Origin: Riptortus pedestris
Taxonomy: Eukaryota; Arthropoda; Insecta; Hemiptera; Alydidae
Direction: 5' to 3'
NCBI GenBank assembly: GCA_019009955.1
Contig: CM032232.1
Coordinates: 51,285,501-51,349,500, forward strand
DNA length: 64,000 bases
Position numbers and translations under genes: made by a program. The notes below the pieces were generated by a model. The model worked only from the letters and a program-made list of their open reading frames with translations. It did no database searches and was not told the origin of the DNA. Positions 33,408 to 44,539 of the stretch are shown here, in pieces (the stretch's first letter is position 1; each line of letters starts with the position of its first letter).

Positions 33408-34260
33408 GATAGATATAAAATTGTAACCTCTGTCTGTACCTTGATTTTTTTCCCGAAATTTCACGATAACTTTTCGTTTCACATGTCATAGACACCCTAA
33501 CTGCATTTTTTTTTTTTTTTTTTTTTAAATGAAACTGGTATGTTATTACTACAAACCCAACTTAGACTTTAGGTTATATTAATATCCTCAGAGACGAACA
33601 GGAGTGGGGGTTATAAGGGAAGCCTGAAATTAAAAATAGCGATATTTCGTTTCCTATTGGTTTTTCGGCAATTATGCAAATAACAAAAGTTGTTTATTTT
33701 GTTATTTAGAGTAACTTTTGTTATATACCTTTTTTTCGTATACCGAATTATAAACGAGATATACGCTAAAACCTATAGCGGAAGTGAACAATTTTATTTG
33801 GTACAAACGACCCAACCGAATTAAATAAAATTCCGTATGTGAATTAACACTAACTCCTTCATGATAATAAGCCATACCAACATTTCAATGGACGGGCAGG
33901 AGTGGGGGTTATAAGGGAAGCCTGAAATTAATAATAGTGATATTTCGTTTCCTATTGGTTTTTTCGCAAATATAAACATAACAAAAGTTGTTTATTTTGT
34001 TATTTGGAGTAATTTGATCAACAATTCTTTTCAATATGAACTACCAGGTACGGCACCTGGAAAAAAAATTATTTTATTAATCCACTTACATAAAAAATTA
34101 ATTTTATTATTAACAAAGTCACAGAAACAACGGGTATTAACCCGTATAACACTGGGACGGGTAAATGTCAAAATATTGTGCAAAGTCAAGCCTTGCCAAA
34201 AAAATATCATCACCATTCAGCCTCAAATGAATTCCCGGGCGAAGCCGGGTATCTGAGCTA

Positions 34261-34261
<1 letters not shown>
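33408..34261 (+). mobile_element. Helitron-like element, forward
   Basis: Its 5' end lies about 15 bp from the reversed 5' end of the previous copy. (GTTT)n is replaced by a T20-like run (33506-33526). Two monomers, then the 'GAACTACCAGGTACGGCACCTGG' variant region and an A-type end. Confidence 0.9.

Positions 34262-34316
<55 letters not shown>
34262..34316. repeat. (TA)n microsatellite
   Basis: TA run at a head-to-tail Helitron junction. Confidence 0.95.
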
Positions 34317-34322
<6 letters not shown>

Positions 34323-35921
34323 GTAACCTCTGTCTGTACATTGATTTTTTTCGCGAAATTTCACGATAACTTTTCGTTTCACATGTCATAGACACCATAA
34401 CTGCATTTTGTTTCTTTGGTGTCTGTTTGTTTGTTTGTTTGTTTATTTGTTTGTTTGTTTATTTGTTTGTTTGTTTGTTTGTTACCTTTTCACGCATAAA
34501 CGGCTTAACCGAATTTTATGAAACTTGGTATGTATATTACTACTAGCCCAACTTAGACTTTAGGCTATATTAATGTTCTCTAAGACGAACAGGAGTGGGG
34601 GTTATAAGGGAGGCCTGAAATTAAAAATAGCGATATTTCATTTTCTATTGCTTTTTCAGCAAATATGCTCATAACAAAAGTTGTTTATTTTGTAATTTAG
34701 AGTAACTTTTGTTATATGCACTTTTGCTGTATACGGAAGTATAAATGAGTTATACGCTAAACACTATAGCGGGAGTCCACAATTTTATTTGGCATAAAAG
34801 ACTCAACCGAACTAAAACAAACTCGCTGTGTGAATTAATACTAACGATTTACTTATAATAAGCCATACTAACATTTCTAGGGACGGGCAGGAGTGGGGGT
34901 TATAAGGGAAACCAGAAATTAAAAATAGCGATATTTCGTTTCCTATTGCTTTTTCAGCAAATATGCACATAACAAAAGTTGTTTATTTTGTTATTTAGAG
35001 TAACTTTTGTAATATGCACTTTTGCCGTATACGGAAGCATAAATGAGTTATACGCTATAAACTAAAGTGGGAGTCCACAATTTTATTTGGCACTAAAAAC
35101 TCAACCGAATTAAACCAAACTGGTTATGTGAATTAGTACTAACGCCTTCATTATAATAAGCTATACTAACATTTCTAGGGACGGGCAGGAGTGGGGGTTA
35201 TAAGGAACGCCTGAAATTTATAATAGTGATATTTCGCTTCCTATTGCATTTTCGGCAAATATGCACATAACAAAAGTTGTTTATTTTGTTATTTAGAGAA
35301 ACTTTTTTTTTTTATATACACTATCATCGTATACCGAAATATTAAGACGTTATACGCTAAAAATTATAGCGGGAGACAACAATTTTATTTGGCACAAAAG
35401 ACTCAACCGAACTAAATAAAACACTCATTATGTGTATTAGCACTAACGCCTTCCTTATAATAAGCCATTCTAACATTTCTAGGGACGGGCAGGAGTGGTG
35501 GTTATAAGGGAGGCATGAAATTAATAATAATGATTTCCTATTGGGTTTTCGGCAAATATGCACATATCAAAAGTTGTTTATTTTGTTATTTAGAGAAATT
35601 TGCTCAACACTTCTTTTCAATATGAACTACCAGGTACCTCACCTGAAAAAATTAATTCAAATGTATATCAATATTTTCTCCTTAATAATTCAAATCTATG
35701 CATAATGCACAGGAGACGGGAAATATGACAATATGCAGGACAGTGAAGTTTTACATAAAAAAAATAATTTTATTATTAACAAATGCCAACAACGGGTATT
35801 AACCCTAAACACTGGAACGGGTAAATGTCAAAATATTGTGCAAAGTAAAGCCTTGCCAAAAATATACCATCACCATTCAGCCTAAAATGAATTCCCGAGC
35901 GAAGCCGGGTATCTGAGCTAG
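34317..35921 (+). mobile_element. Helitron-like element, forward, long
   Basis: (GTTT/ATTT)n at 34424-34480, four monomers (anchors near 34594, 34893, 35189, 35489), then a GAACTACCAGGTACCTCACC 3' variant region shared with 51925. Ends CCCGAGCGAAGCCGGGTATCTGAGCTAG. Confidence 0.92.
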
Positions 35922-35946
35922 TATATATATATATATATATATATAT
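35922..35946. repeat. (TA)n microsatellite
   Basis: TA run linking the end of the Helitron array to a headless HINE body. Confidence 0.9.
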
Positions 35947-36680
35947 GTCAATCTATCTATCTATCTATATATTTGTCTGTTACCGCTCTAGCGGTCGCAA
36001 TTTTTGTGTAATCGTTACCAAACTCGACATTTAGTCGTTTTATGTAAAAAGAAATTTCGTTAACGGCTGAAATCGGACCAGGGGAATGGGGGGGTTTAGA
36101 GGGGGAGAATTTTGAAAATTCGAAATATCTCCGTTACTATAAGTCGGATCGAAAAAGTATATTGACTCACTCTTATTGAAATTTTAAAAAATAATTTTTG
36201 CTTCAGTAAACCCCCACTTCTACTAGTGTTACATAAACAATGCTCTGTTATATAATAAAAGTTATTAATTGAAGCCTTAATATCAAATATTGTTTTCATT
36301 GAACTTTTACTTTGTGAGATATATGCAAATTCGTTCTGTTGCCCCCCCCCTTTTGTTTTTATTATTTTATTATTAGTTATGGTTGTTCCTGTCTTTTGGT
36401 AAAACTGATTTTGATTCATTAAAAATTACAGCAATAGCTTTAGTAAATTGTTTTCAATAAAATTAATATGTTATATTCAGATATATTTCATTAATTGTTT
36501 GTATTTCCTGTCTATCTATGCAGCGCTACGAGGTTGGCTTGCCTGTTTGTTTACAATTCAGCCTTGTATTGTACATTTACTGAGCATTCACGGTTGTGTT
36601 ACCTGTATGTATATTTATCTATTATAAACCTTCGCTGGGAAATCTGCTTAGTTTACGCAGCCCCTGCGTGACGGAATTTT
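35947..36680 (+). mobile_element. HINE body and 3' end, headless
   Basis: TATTTGTCTGTTACCGCTCTAGCGGTCGCAATTTTTG follows (TCTA)n. The tail is GGGAAATCTGCTTAGTTTACGCAGCCCCTGCGTGACGGAATTTT. About 36390-36630 is extra sequence not seen in other copies. The missing head may be the one at 23321. Confidence 0.85.
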
Positions 36681-37619
36681 TAGCCTGCAGTATAGCCCCA
36701 CTTCTACTCGTGTCATATAAACAAGCTGCTATTATATTGTTACGAAAATTAAATACATGAAAAATTAAACAGAGATTGTCACGTATTTGGGAAGTGCGAG
36801 GTGGGTCAAAGAAGCCAGTTTAGTTTTGTTCTCAGCGTATTAAAGTACGTTCAGTGCTAAAGTGCGACTTAGCTGCCATGCGGTAAAGTGTTTTCATTTG
36901 AAGAACAGTGGTGTGCCGTGGCTCTGTAAGTAGCAGTGCGATGTGAGTAGTAATTAAGAATAATTAACCAAGTGTATTGTGCATTGTTAAATAAATTGTA
37001 CAGTGATAAAAACAGTGAAACTTGTGTGTGTTTAATTTTGCAAATCCAAAAGAACTCTTATAAACAGCGTTTATTACTGGTTTTGTAATAAAACGTAACA
37101 ATATCATGCACCACTTTATTCTAAGCTTAAATACCAAATATATTTTTCAAGAGACCTTTATTATTCGAGATATATGCTAATTCGTGATGACGTCAATTAA
37201 GATTTTACGTTCTTGTTTTGAAGATGGTTACATACTCGATAATTAACTGTCTCAGTCATCACGAAAAGATCATATCAGTCAACATAAAAGATTGTAATTG
37301 GCTTAAGTCGGACCTGGAATAGTGGGGGCTTAGAGGGGGGGGGATTAGAAAATTCAAAATATTGTCGATATTATGGGTCGGATCGTAAAATGTTATATGG
37401 CCAATATTGTTAGCTTATTGACGCTCTACAATTGTTCCGCTATTCATTTCTTCGTAACTCAAGTAATCAGGTAGTTATTCTTACTGTTTTGTTTTCTGCC
37501 TGCAGTAAACCGCCGCAGGGAAATTCCCTAGAAATAGGGAATATGTTGTGATACGATATCAAAAGTGTGTTATACTATCACGTGCGAAATCTGTTTAGTT
37601 TACGCAGCCCCCACGTGAC
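36681..37619 (+). mobile_element. HINE 3' half split by a solo LTR
   Basis: 'AGTATAGCCCCACTTCTACTCGTGTCATATAAACAAGCTG' breaks at 36737 and resumes at 37101 (ATATCATGCACCACTTTATTCTAAGC). It ends GCGAAATCTGTTTAGTTTACGCAGCCCCCACGTGACTTA. Body-like sequence from 37240 to 37560 may belong to a second copy. Confidence 0.75.
36738..37100 (+). mobile_element. solo LTR of an LTR retrotransposon
   Basis: A 363 bp unit begins TGTTACGAAAATT and ends TAAAACGTAACA, so it has TG...CA ends within a short inverted repeat (TGTTACG/CGTAACA). The 4 bp ATAT is duplicated at 36734-36737 and 37101-37104. It contains AATAAA at about 36991. No primer-binding site or internal coding follows, so it is a solo LTR. A 4 bp duplication is usual for Gypsy and some Pao elements; the strand is assigned from AATAAA and is uncertain. 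Confidence 0.8.
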
Positions 37620-37639
37620 TTATATCTATATCTATCTAT

Positions 37640-38755
37640 ATATATATAAAATTGTAACCTCTGTCTGTACATTGATTTTTTTCGCGAAATTTCACGATAA
37701 CTTTTCGTTTCACATGTCATAGACACCATAACTGCATTTTGTTTCTTTGGTGTCTGTTTGTTTGTTTGTTTGTTTGTTTGTTTGTTTATTTGTTTGTTTG
37801 TTTGTTACCTTTTCACGCATAAACGGCTGAACCGAATTTTATGAAACTTGGTATGTATATTACTACTAGCCCAACTTAGACTTTAGGCTATATTAACTTT
37901 CTCGGAGACGAACAGGAGTGGGGGTTATAAGGGAAGCCTGAAATTAAAAATAGCGATATTTCGTTTTCTATTGGTTTTTCGGCAAATATGCACATAACAA
38001 AAGTTGTTTATTTTGTTATTTAGAGTAACTTTTGTTAAATACACTTTTGTCGTATACCGAAGTTTAAATGCGTTATACGCTAAACAATATAGCGGGAGTC
38101 AACAATATTATTTGCCAGAAAAGACTCAACCGAACTAAATGAAACTCGGTATGTGCATTAGCAGTGAGGCCTTCATTATAATAAGCCATACCAACATTTC
38201 TATGGACGGGCAAGAGTGGGGGTTATAGGGGAAGCCTGAAATTAAAAATAGCGATATTTCGTTTCCTATTGGTTTTTCCGCAAACATAAACATAACAAAA
38301 GTTGTTTATTTTATTATTTGGAGTAACTTTTGTCATATACACTTTTGTCGTATACCTAAGTATAAATGAGTTATACGTTAAAACTTTAGCGGGCACTAAC
38401 GGCTGAACCGAACTTAACAAAACTCGGTATGTCAATTAGCATTAATTCTTCCATGATTATAAGTTATATTAAAATTTGTAGGTTCGTACGGGAGGGGGGT
38501 TATAAGGGAGGCCTGAAATAAAAATTCACCATATTTACATGTATAAGAGACGGGAAATATAAAAATATCGAAGACTGTGATGCCTTATCAAACAAATAAT
38601 TCTATTATTAGCAAATCCACGGCAAAGAAGGGTATCAATCCTAAACACTGGGACGGGTAAATGTCAAAATATTGTGCAATGTAAAGCCTGCTAAAAATTA
38701 CCATCACCATTCAGCCTCAAATGAATTCCCGGGCGAAGCCGGGTATCTGAGCTAG
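37640..38755 (+). mobile_element. Helitron-like element, forward
   Basis: AAAATTG at 37648 after (TATC)n. Two monomers plus the 'GGGCACTAACGGCTGAACCG' 3' region; A-type end. Confidence 0.93.
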
Positions 38756-40275
38756 TATATATATAAAATTGTAACCTCTGTCTGTACATTGATTTTTTTC
38801 GCGAAATTTCACGATAACTTTTCGTTTCACATGTCATAGACACCATATCTGCATTTTGTTTCTTTCGTGTATGTTTGTTTGTTTGTTTGTTTGTTTGTTT
38901 GTTTGTTTGTTTGTTTGTTTGTTACCTTTTCACGCATAAACGGCTGAACCGAATTTTATGAAACTTAGTATGTATATTACTACTAACCCAACTTAGACTT
39001 TAGGCTATATTAATTTTCTCTGAGACGAACAGGAGTGGGGGTTATAAGGGAAGCCTGAAATTAAAAATATCGATATTTCGTTTTCTATTGGTTTTTCGGC
39101 AAATATGCACATAACAAAAGTTGTTTATTTTGTTATTTAGAGTAACCATTGTTATATACACTTTTGTCGTATACCGAAGTTTAAATGCGTTTACGCTAAA
39201 AATTATAGCGGGAGTCAACAATATTTTTTTTTGCCAAAAAAGACTCAACCCGAACTAAATAAAACTCGGTATGTGTATTAAAGCAGTGAGGCTTTCATTA
39301 TAATAAGCCATGCCACCTGTTCTATGGACGGGCAGGAGTAGGGGTTATAAGGGAAGCCTGAAATTAAAAAGTAGCGATATTTCGATTCCTATTGGTTTTT
39401 CCGCAAATATAAACATGAAAACAAAAGTTTTTTATTTTGTAATTTAGTTGTAACTTTTTATTATATGCACTTTTGCCGTGTTTACGGAGAAGTATAAATG
39501 AGTTATACGCTAAAAACTAATGCGGGAGTCCACAATTCATTATTTGGCACAAAAGACTCAACCGAACTAAATCAAAACTCGCTATGTGAATTCTAATAAA
39601 AAAAAAGGTGGGGGGGGGGGGGGGGGGGGGGAGTAAAACGATTTCCTTATACTAAGCCCATACTAACATTTCTAGGGACGGCAAGGAGTGGGGGTTTATA
39701 AGGGAGGCCTGAAATTAAAAATAGCGATATTTATCGTTTTCCTATTGCTTGTTTTCAGAACACATATGCGCATAACAAAGTTGTTTGATTTTTTTATTAG
39801 AGGTAACGTTTAGTTATATGAACTTTTGCCGCAATTACCTAAGTATAAATGAGTATATACGTTAAAACACTTAGCGGGCACTAACGGCTGAACCAAACTT
39901 AACAAAACTCGGTATGTCAATTAGCATTAATTCTTCCATGATTATGAGTTTATATTAAATTTTGTTAGAGTTCGAACGGGAGGGGGTTTATAAGGGAGGC
40001 CTGAAAAAAAAATTCACCATATTTACATGTAATGAGGAACGGGAGATAGGGGGGGGGAAAAATATAAAAATATCGAAGACTGTGAAGAATTATCGAACAA
40101 ATAATTCTATTTTGATAGGCAAATCACCGGCAACGACGGGTATCATATTCTAAACACTGGGACGGGGTAAAGATGTCAAAATATTGGTGCACCTCTCCTA
40201 AAGCCTGCTAAAAAATACCATTCACCATTCAGCCTCAAATGAATTCCCGGGCGAGATAGCCTGTATCTGAGCAAG
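38756..40275 (+). mobile_element. Helitron-like element, indel-rich
   Basis: Joined to the previous CTAG by TATATATAT only. (GTTT)n at 38874-38922. From about 39220 there are many one- to four-base insertions relative to sister copies, and a G run at 39609-39631. The 3' end is damaged (GCGAGATAGCCTGTATCTGAGCAAG). Confidence 0.88.
39607..39632. repeat. G homopolymer inside a Helitron monomer
   Basis: GGTG followed by over 20 G, inserted with an A run into the 'GTGAATTAATACTAACGATTTCC' monomer sequence. Confidence 0.9.
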
Positions 40276-40315
40276 TATATATATATATATAATATATATA
40301 TACATTTATATAACA

Positions 40316-40348
<33 letters not shown>

Positions 40349-40390
40349 GTATATATATATACTAATATAAAATTTTATATATATATATAT

Positions 40391-41740
40391 AAAATTGTAA
40401 CCTCTGTTCTGTACAATGATTTTTTTCGCGAAAATTTCACGATAATCTTTTCGTTTCACATGTCCTATAAGACACCATAATTGGCATATTTGTTTTTCTT
40501 TCGTGTATGTTTGTTTGTTTGTTTGTTTGTTTGTTTGTTTGTTTGTTTGTTTGTTTGTTTGTTTGTTTGTTTGTTACCTTTTTCACGCATAACACGGCTG
40601 AACCCGAATTTTCTGAAACTTGGAATATATATAGAGACGAGGAAAGTAACGCCAACTTAGACTTTGAGGCTATATTAAAATTGTCTGAGACGATCAGGAG
40701 TGGGGGTTGTAGGGGAGGCCTGAAAATAAAAATAGCGATATTTCGTTTTCCTCTAACACGTGTTTTCGGCAAGTATGAACATAACAACTGTTGTCTTATA
40801 TTGTTATTTAGAGTAACTTTTGTTATATACACTTTTTTCGTATACCGAATTTAATAAACGATATATAACGCAAAAACCTATAGTGGAAGTGAGTTAATTT
40901 TATTTCTGGCACAAACGACACAACCGAAACTAAATAAAACTCGTTTGCGTATATTAGGACTAAGGCACTTCATTATAAATAAGCCATACCAGAAAGGACA
41001 TTTCTAGAAACGGGCAGGAGTGGGGGTTGTAAGGGAGGTCCTGAATTTAAAAATAGCGTGTATTTCGTTTTCTAATTTCTGTTTTTCGCCAAATATGAAC
41101 ATAACAACGTAGTTTTATTTTGTTATTTAGAGTAACTTTTGTTATATACACTTTTTTCATATACCGAATTATAAACGAGATATACGCTAAAACCTATAGG
41201 GGAAGTGAACAATTTTTATTTGGGACAAAAGACCCAACTGAAATAAATAAAACTCGGTACGTGTATTAGCACTAACGCTTTCCTTATAAGAAGCCATACC
41301 AACATTTCTTGAGACGGGCAGGAGTGTAGATTGTAGGGGAAGCCAGAAATTAAAAATAGTGATATTTCGTTTCCTATTTGTTTTTCAGCAAATATGAACA
41401 TAACAAATAGATGTTTATTTTTTTTATTTCAAGTAAACTTTAGTTGTATAGACTTTATTCATATACCGAATTATAAACGAGATACATACTTTAAACTAAA
41501 ACGGGAATAACTGAAATTATGCATAATGCACAAGAGACGGGAAATATGACAATTTGGAGGACAGTGAAGACTTACATAAAAAATTAATTTTATTATTAAC
41601 AAATGCCAACAACGGGTATTATCCCTAAACACTGGGACGGGTAAATGTCAAAATATTTGCAAATTAAACCCTTGCCAAAAAAATACAATAACCATACAGC
41701 CTCAAATAAATTCCCGGGCGAAGCCGGGTATCTGAGCTAG
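40391..41740 (+). mobile_element. Helitron-like element, indel-rich 5' half
   Basis: A long pure (GTTT)n at 40507-40575. Extra bases throughout to about 41100 (e.g. TCACATGTCCTATAAGACACC for TCACATGTCATAGACACC), then clean. A-type end. Confidence 0.9.
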
Positions 41741-43093
41741 TATATATATAAAATTATAACCTCTGTCTGTACATTGCTTTTTTTCGCGAAATTTCACGAT
41801 AACTTTTCGTTTCACATGTCATAGACACCATAACTACATTTCGTTTCTTTCGTGTCTGTTTGTTTGTTTATTTTGTTATTTAGAGTAACTTTTGTTATAT
41901 ACACTGGGGGTTTAAGGGAGGTCTGAAATTAAAAATAGCGATATTTCGTTTTCTATTGGTTTTTCGGCAAATATGCACATAACAAAAGTTGTTTATTTTG
42001 TTATTTAGAGTAACTATTGTTATATACACATTTGTCGTTAACCGAATTATAAACGAGATATACGTTAAAATCTATAGCGGGAGTGAACAATTATATTTGG
42101 GACAAAAGACCCAACCGAAATAAATAAAACTCGGTATATGTTATTAGCAGTAACGCTTTCATTATAACTAGCCATACCAAAATTTCTAGGGACGGGCATG
42201 AGTGGTGGTTATAAGGGAGGCCTGAAATAAAAAATAGCGATTATTTCGTTTCCTATTGGTTTGTTTTTCCGGCCAATAATGAATATACATCAAAAGTTGT
42301 TTCTTTTGTAATTTAGAGTAATTTGTCGTACAACACGTTTTTCACTGCTATACGGATTAATAAACAGATATACACTAAAACCTAAGCGGAAGTGAACAAT
42401 TTAATTTGACACAAAAGACTCAACCAAACAAAATAAAACTCGGTATGTGTATAAGCACTAATGGCCAACGATTTCAATATAACAAGCCGTACCAGCATTT
42501 CTATGGAACCGGGCAGGAGTGGGGGTTGTAATGGAGGCCTGAAATTAAAAATAGCGGAGTTTTATTTCCAATTGGTTTTTTGGCAAATATAAACATACAA
42601 AATTTGTTTATTTTGTTATTTAGAGTAACTTTTGGTTATATACACTTTCGTCCGTATCCCAAAATATAGATGAGTTATACGCTAAAAAATAAGCAGCGGG
42701 AGCCAACAATTTACATTGGCACTAACGGCTGAACCGAACTTAACAAAGCTCGTTATGTCAATAAGCAATAAATCTTCCGAAAGATTATAAGTTTAATATT
42801 AAAATTTTTTAGGTTCGAACGGGAGGGGGGATATAAGGGAGGCCTGAAATAAAAATTCACCATATTTACATGTATAAGAGACGGGAAATATAAAAATATC
42901 GAAGACAATGAAGCCTTTATCGAACAAATATTTCTATTATTAGGCAAATCCACGGCAACGACGGGTATAGGCAATCCTAAACACTGGGACGGGTACATGT
43001 TAAATATTTTGTCAATGTAAAGCCTGCTAAAAAAATACCATCACCATCCAGGCCTCAAATGAATTCCCGGCCGAAGCCGGGTATCTGAGCTAG
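41741..43093 (+). mobile_element. Helitron-like element, internally deleted near 5'
   Basis: After GTGTCTGTTTGTTTGTTTA the sequence jumps to TTTTGTTATTTAGAGTAAC, then CACTGGGGGTTTAAGG: most of the CACGCATAAACGGCTG region is gone. Indel-rich from 42120. A-type end with CCCGGCCGAAGCCGGG. Confidence 0.88.
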
Positions 43094-43174
43094 TATATAT
43101 ATATATAAATAGAATCAATATATATAAAATATATAATATATATATATATAAATTTATATATCTATCTATCTATA

Positions 43175-44517
43175 TATATATAAAATTGTAAACCTCACTG
43201 TCTGTACATTGATTTTTTTCGCGAAATTACACGATAACTTTTCGTTTCACATGTCATAGGACACCATAAACTTGCATTTTGTTTCTTTGGTGTATGTTTG
43301 TTTGGGTTTGTATTGTTTGTTTGTGTTTGTCTGTTTAATTGTTTATTTGTTTGTTTGTTACCTTTTTCACGCATAAACGGCTGAACCCGAATTTTATGAA
43401 ACTTGGTATGTATATTACTACTAGCCCAACTTAGACTTTAGGCTATATTAATATTCTCTAAGACGAACAGGAGTGGGGGTTATAAGGGAGGCCTGAAATT
43501 AAAAATAGCGATATTTCGTTTTCTATTGGTTTTTTGTCAAATGTGCACATAACAAAAGTTGTTTATTTTGTTATTTAGAGTAACTTTTGTTATAAACACT
43601 TTCATCGTATTCCAAAGTTTAAATGAGTTATACGCTAATGACTATAGCGGGAGTAAACAATATTATTTGGCACAAAAGACTGATCTGAACTAAATAAATC
43701 TCGGTATGTGTATTAGCACTGACGCCTTCATTATCACTAAGCTATACCAACAATTCTAGGGACGGGCAGGAGTGGGGGTTTGTAAGGGAGGCCTTAAATT
43801 AAAAATAGCGATATTTCGTTTCCTACTGGTTTTTCTGCAAATATGGACATGACCAAAGTTGTTTTATTTTGTTATTTAGAGTAAGATTTGTTATATTCAC
43901 TTATGTCGTAATAAAGTATAAACGAGATTTACACTAAATACTAAAGCGGGAGCCAACAATTTTGTTTGGGCATTAACGATTGAACCGAAATTAACAAGAC
44001 TCAGTATGTGAATTAGCATTAATTCCTTCATTATAAGCTATATTTAATTTTTACGCCGGACGGGCAGGAGTGGGTGTTATGAGGGAGGCCTGAAATTAAA
44101 AATAGCGGTATTTCGTTTTCTATTAGATTTTCGGCAAACATGCAAATACAACAAGTTGTTTATTTTGTTATTTAGCGTAACTTTTGTTGCATTCACTATG
44201 TTCGTAAAATGAAGTAAAAACGAGCATATACGCTAAAACTAAAACGGGAGTTAACCTATTTCCCTGTGAAATGATTTCCACAACGCTCTACTATTACGGG
44301 AAATATAATCAATTTGGAGGATAGTGAAGACGTACATTAAAAATTAAAATTTATTATTATACGTATGCCAACAACGGGTATAAATCCCTCACGGGCAAAC
44401 AATTGATTAAGGGCTAAATGTCAAATTATTTGAATTAAAGCCTTGCTCAAAAAAAAAAAATACCATTACCATTCAGCCTCAAATCAATTTCCGGGCGAAG
44501 CCGGGTACCTTAGCTAG
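43175..44517 (+). mobile_element. Helitron-like element, B-type CTTAGCTAG end
   Basis: AAAATTG at 43182 after (TATC)n. Four monomers. Ends TTCCGGGCGAAGCCGGGTACCTTAGCTAG. Confidence 0.9.
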
Positions 44518-44539
44518 TATTATATATATATCTATATAT

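Noticed and set aside
23476..35921. Autonomous Helitron with Rep/helicase
   Set aside because: No Rep two-histidine motif or helicase motif is seen in any copy on either strand; all copies are non-autonomous.
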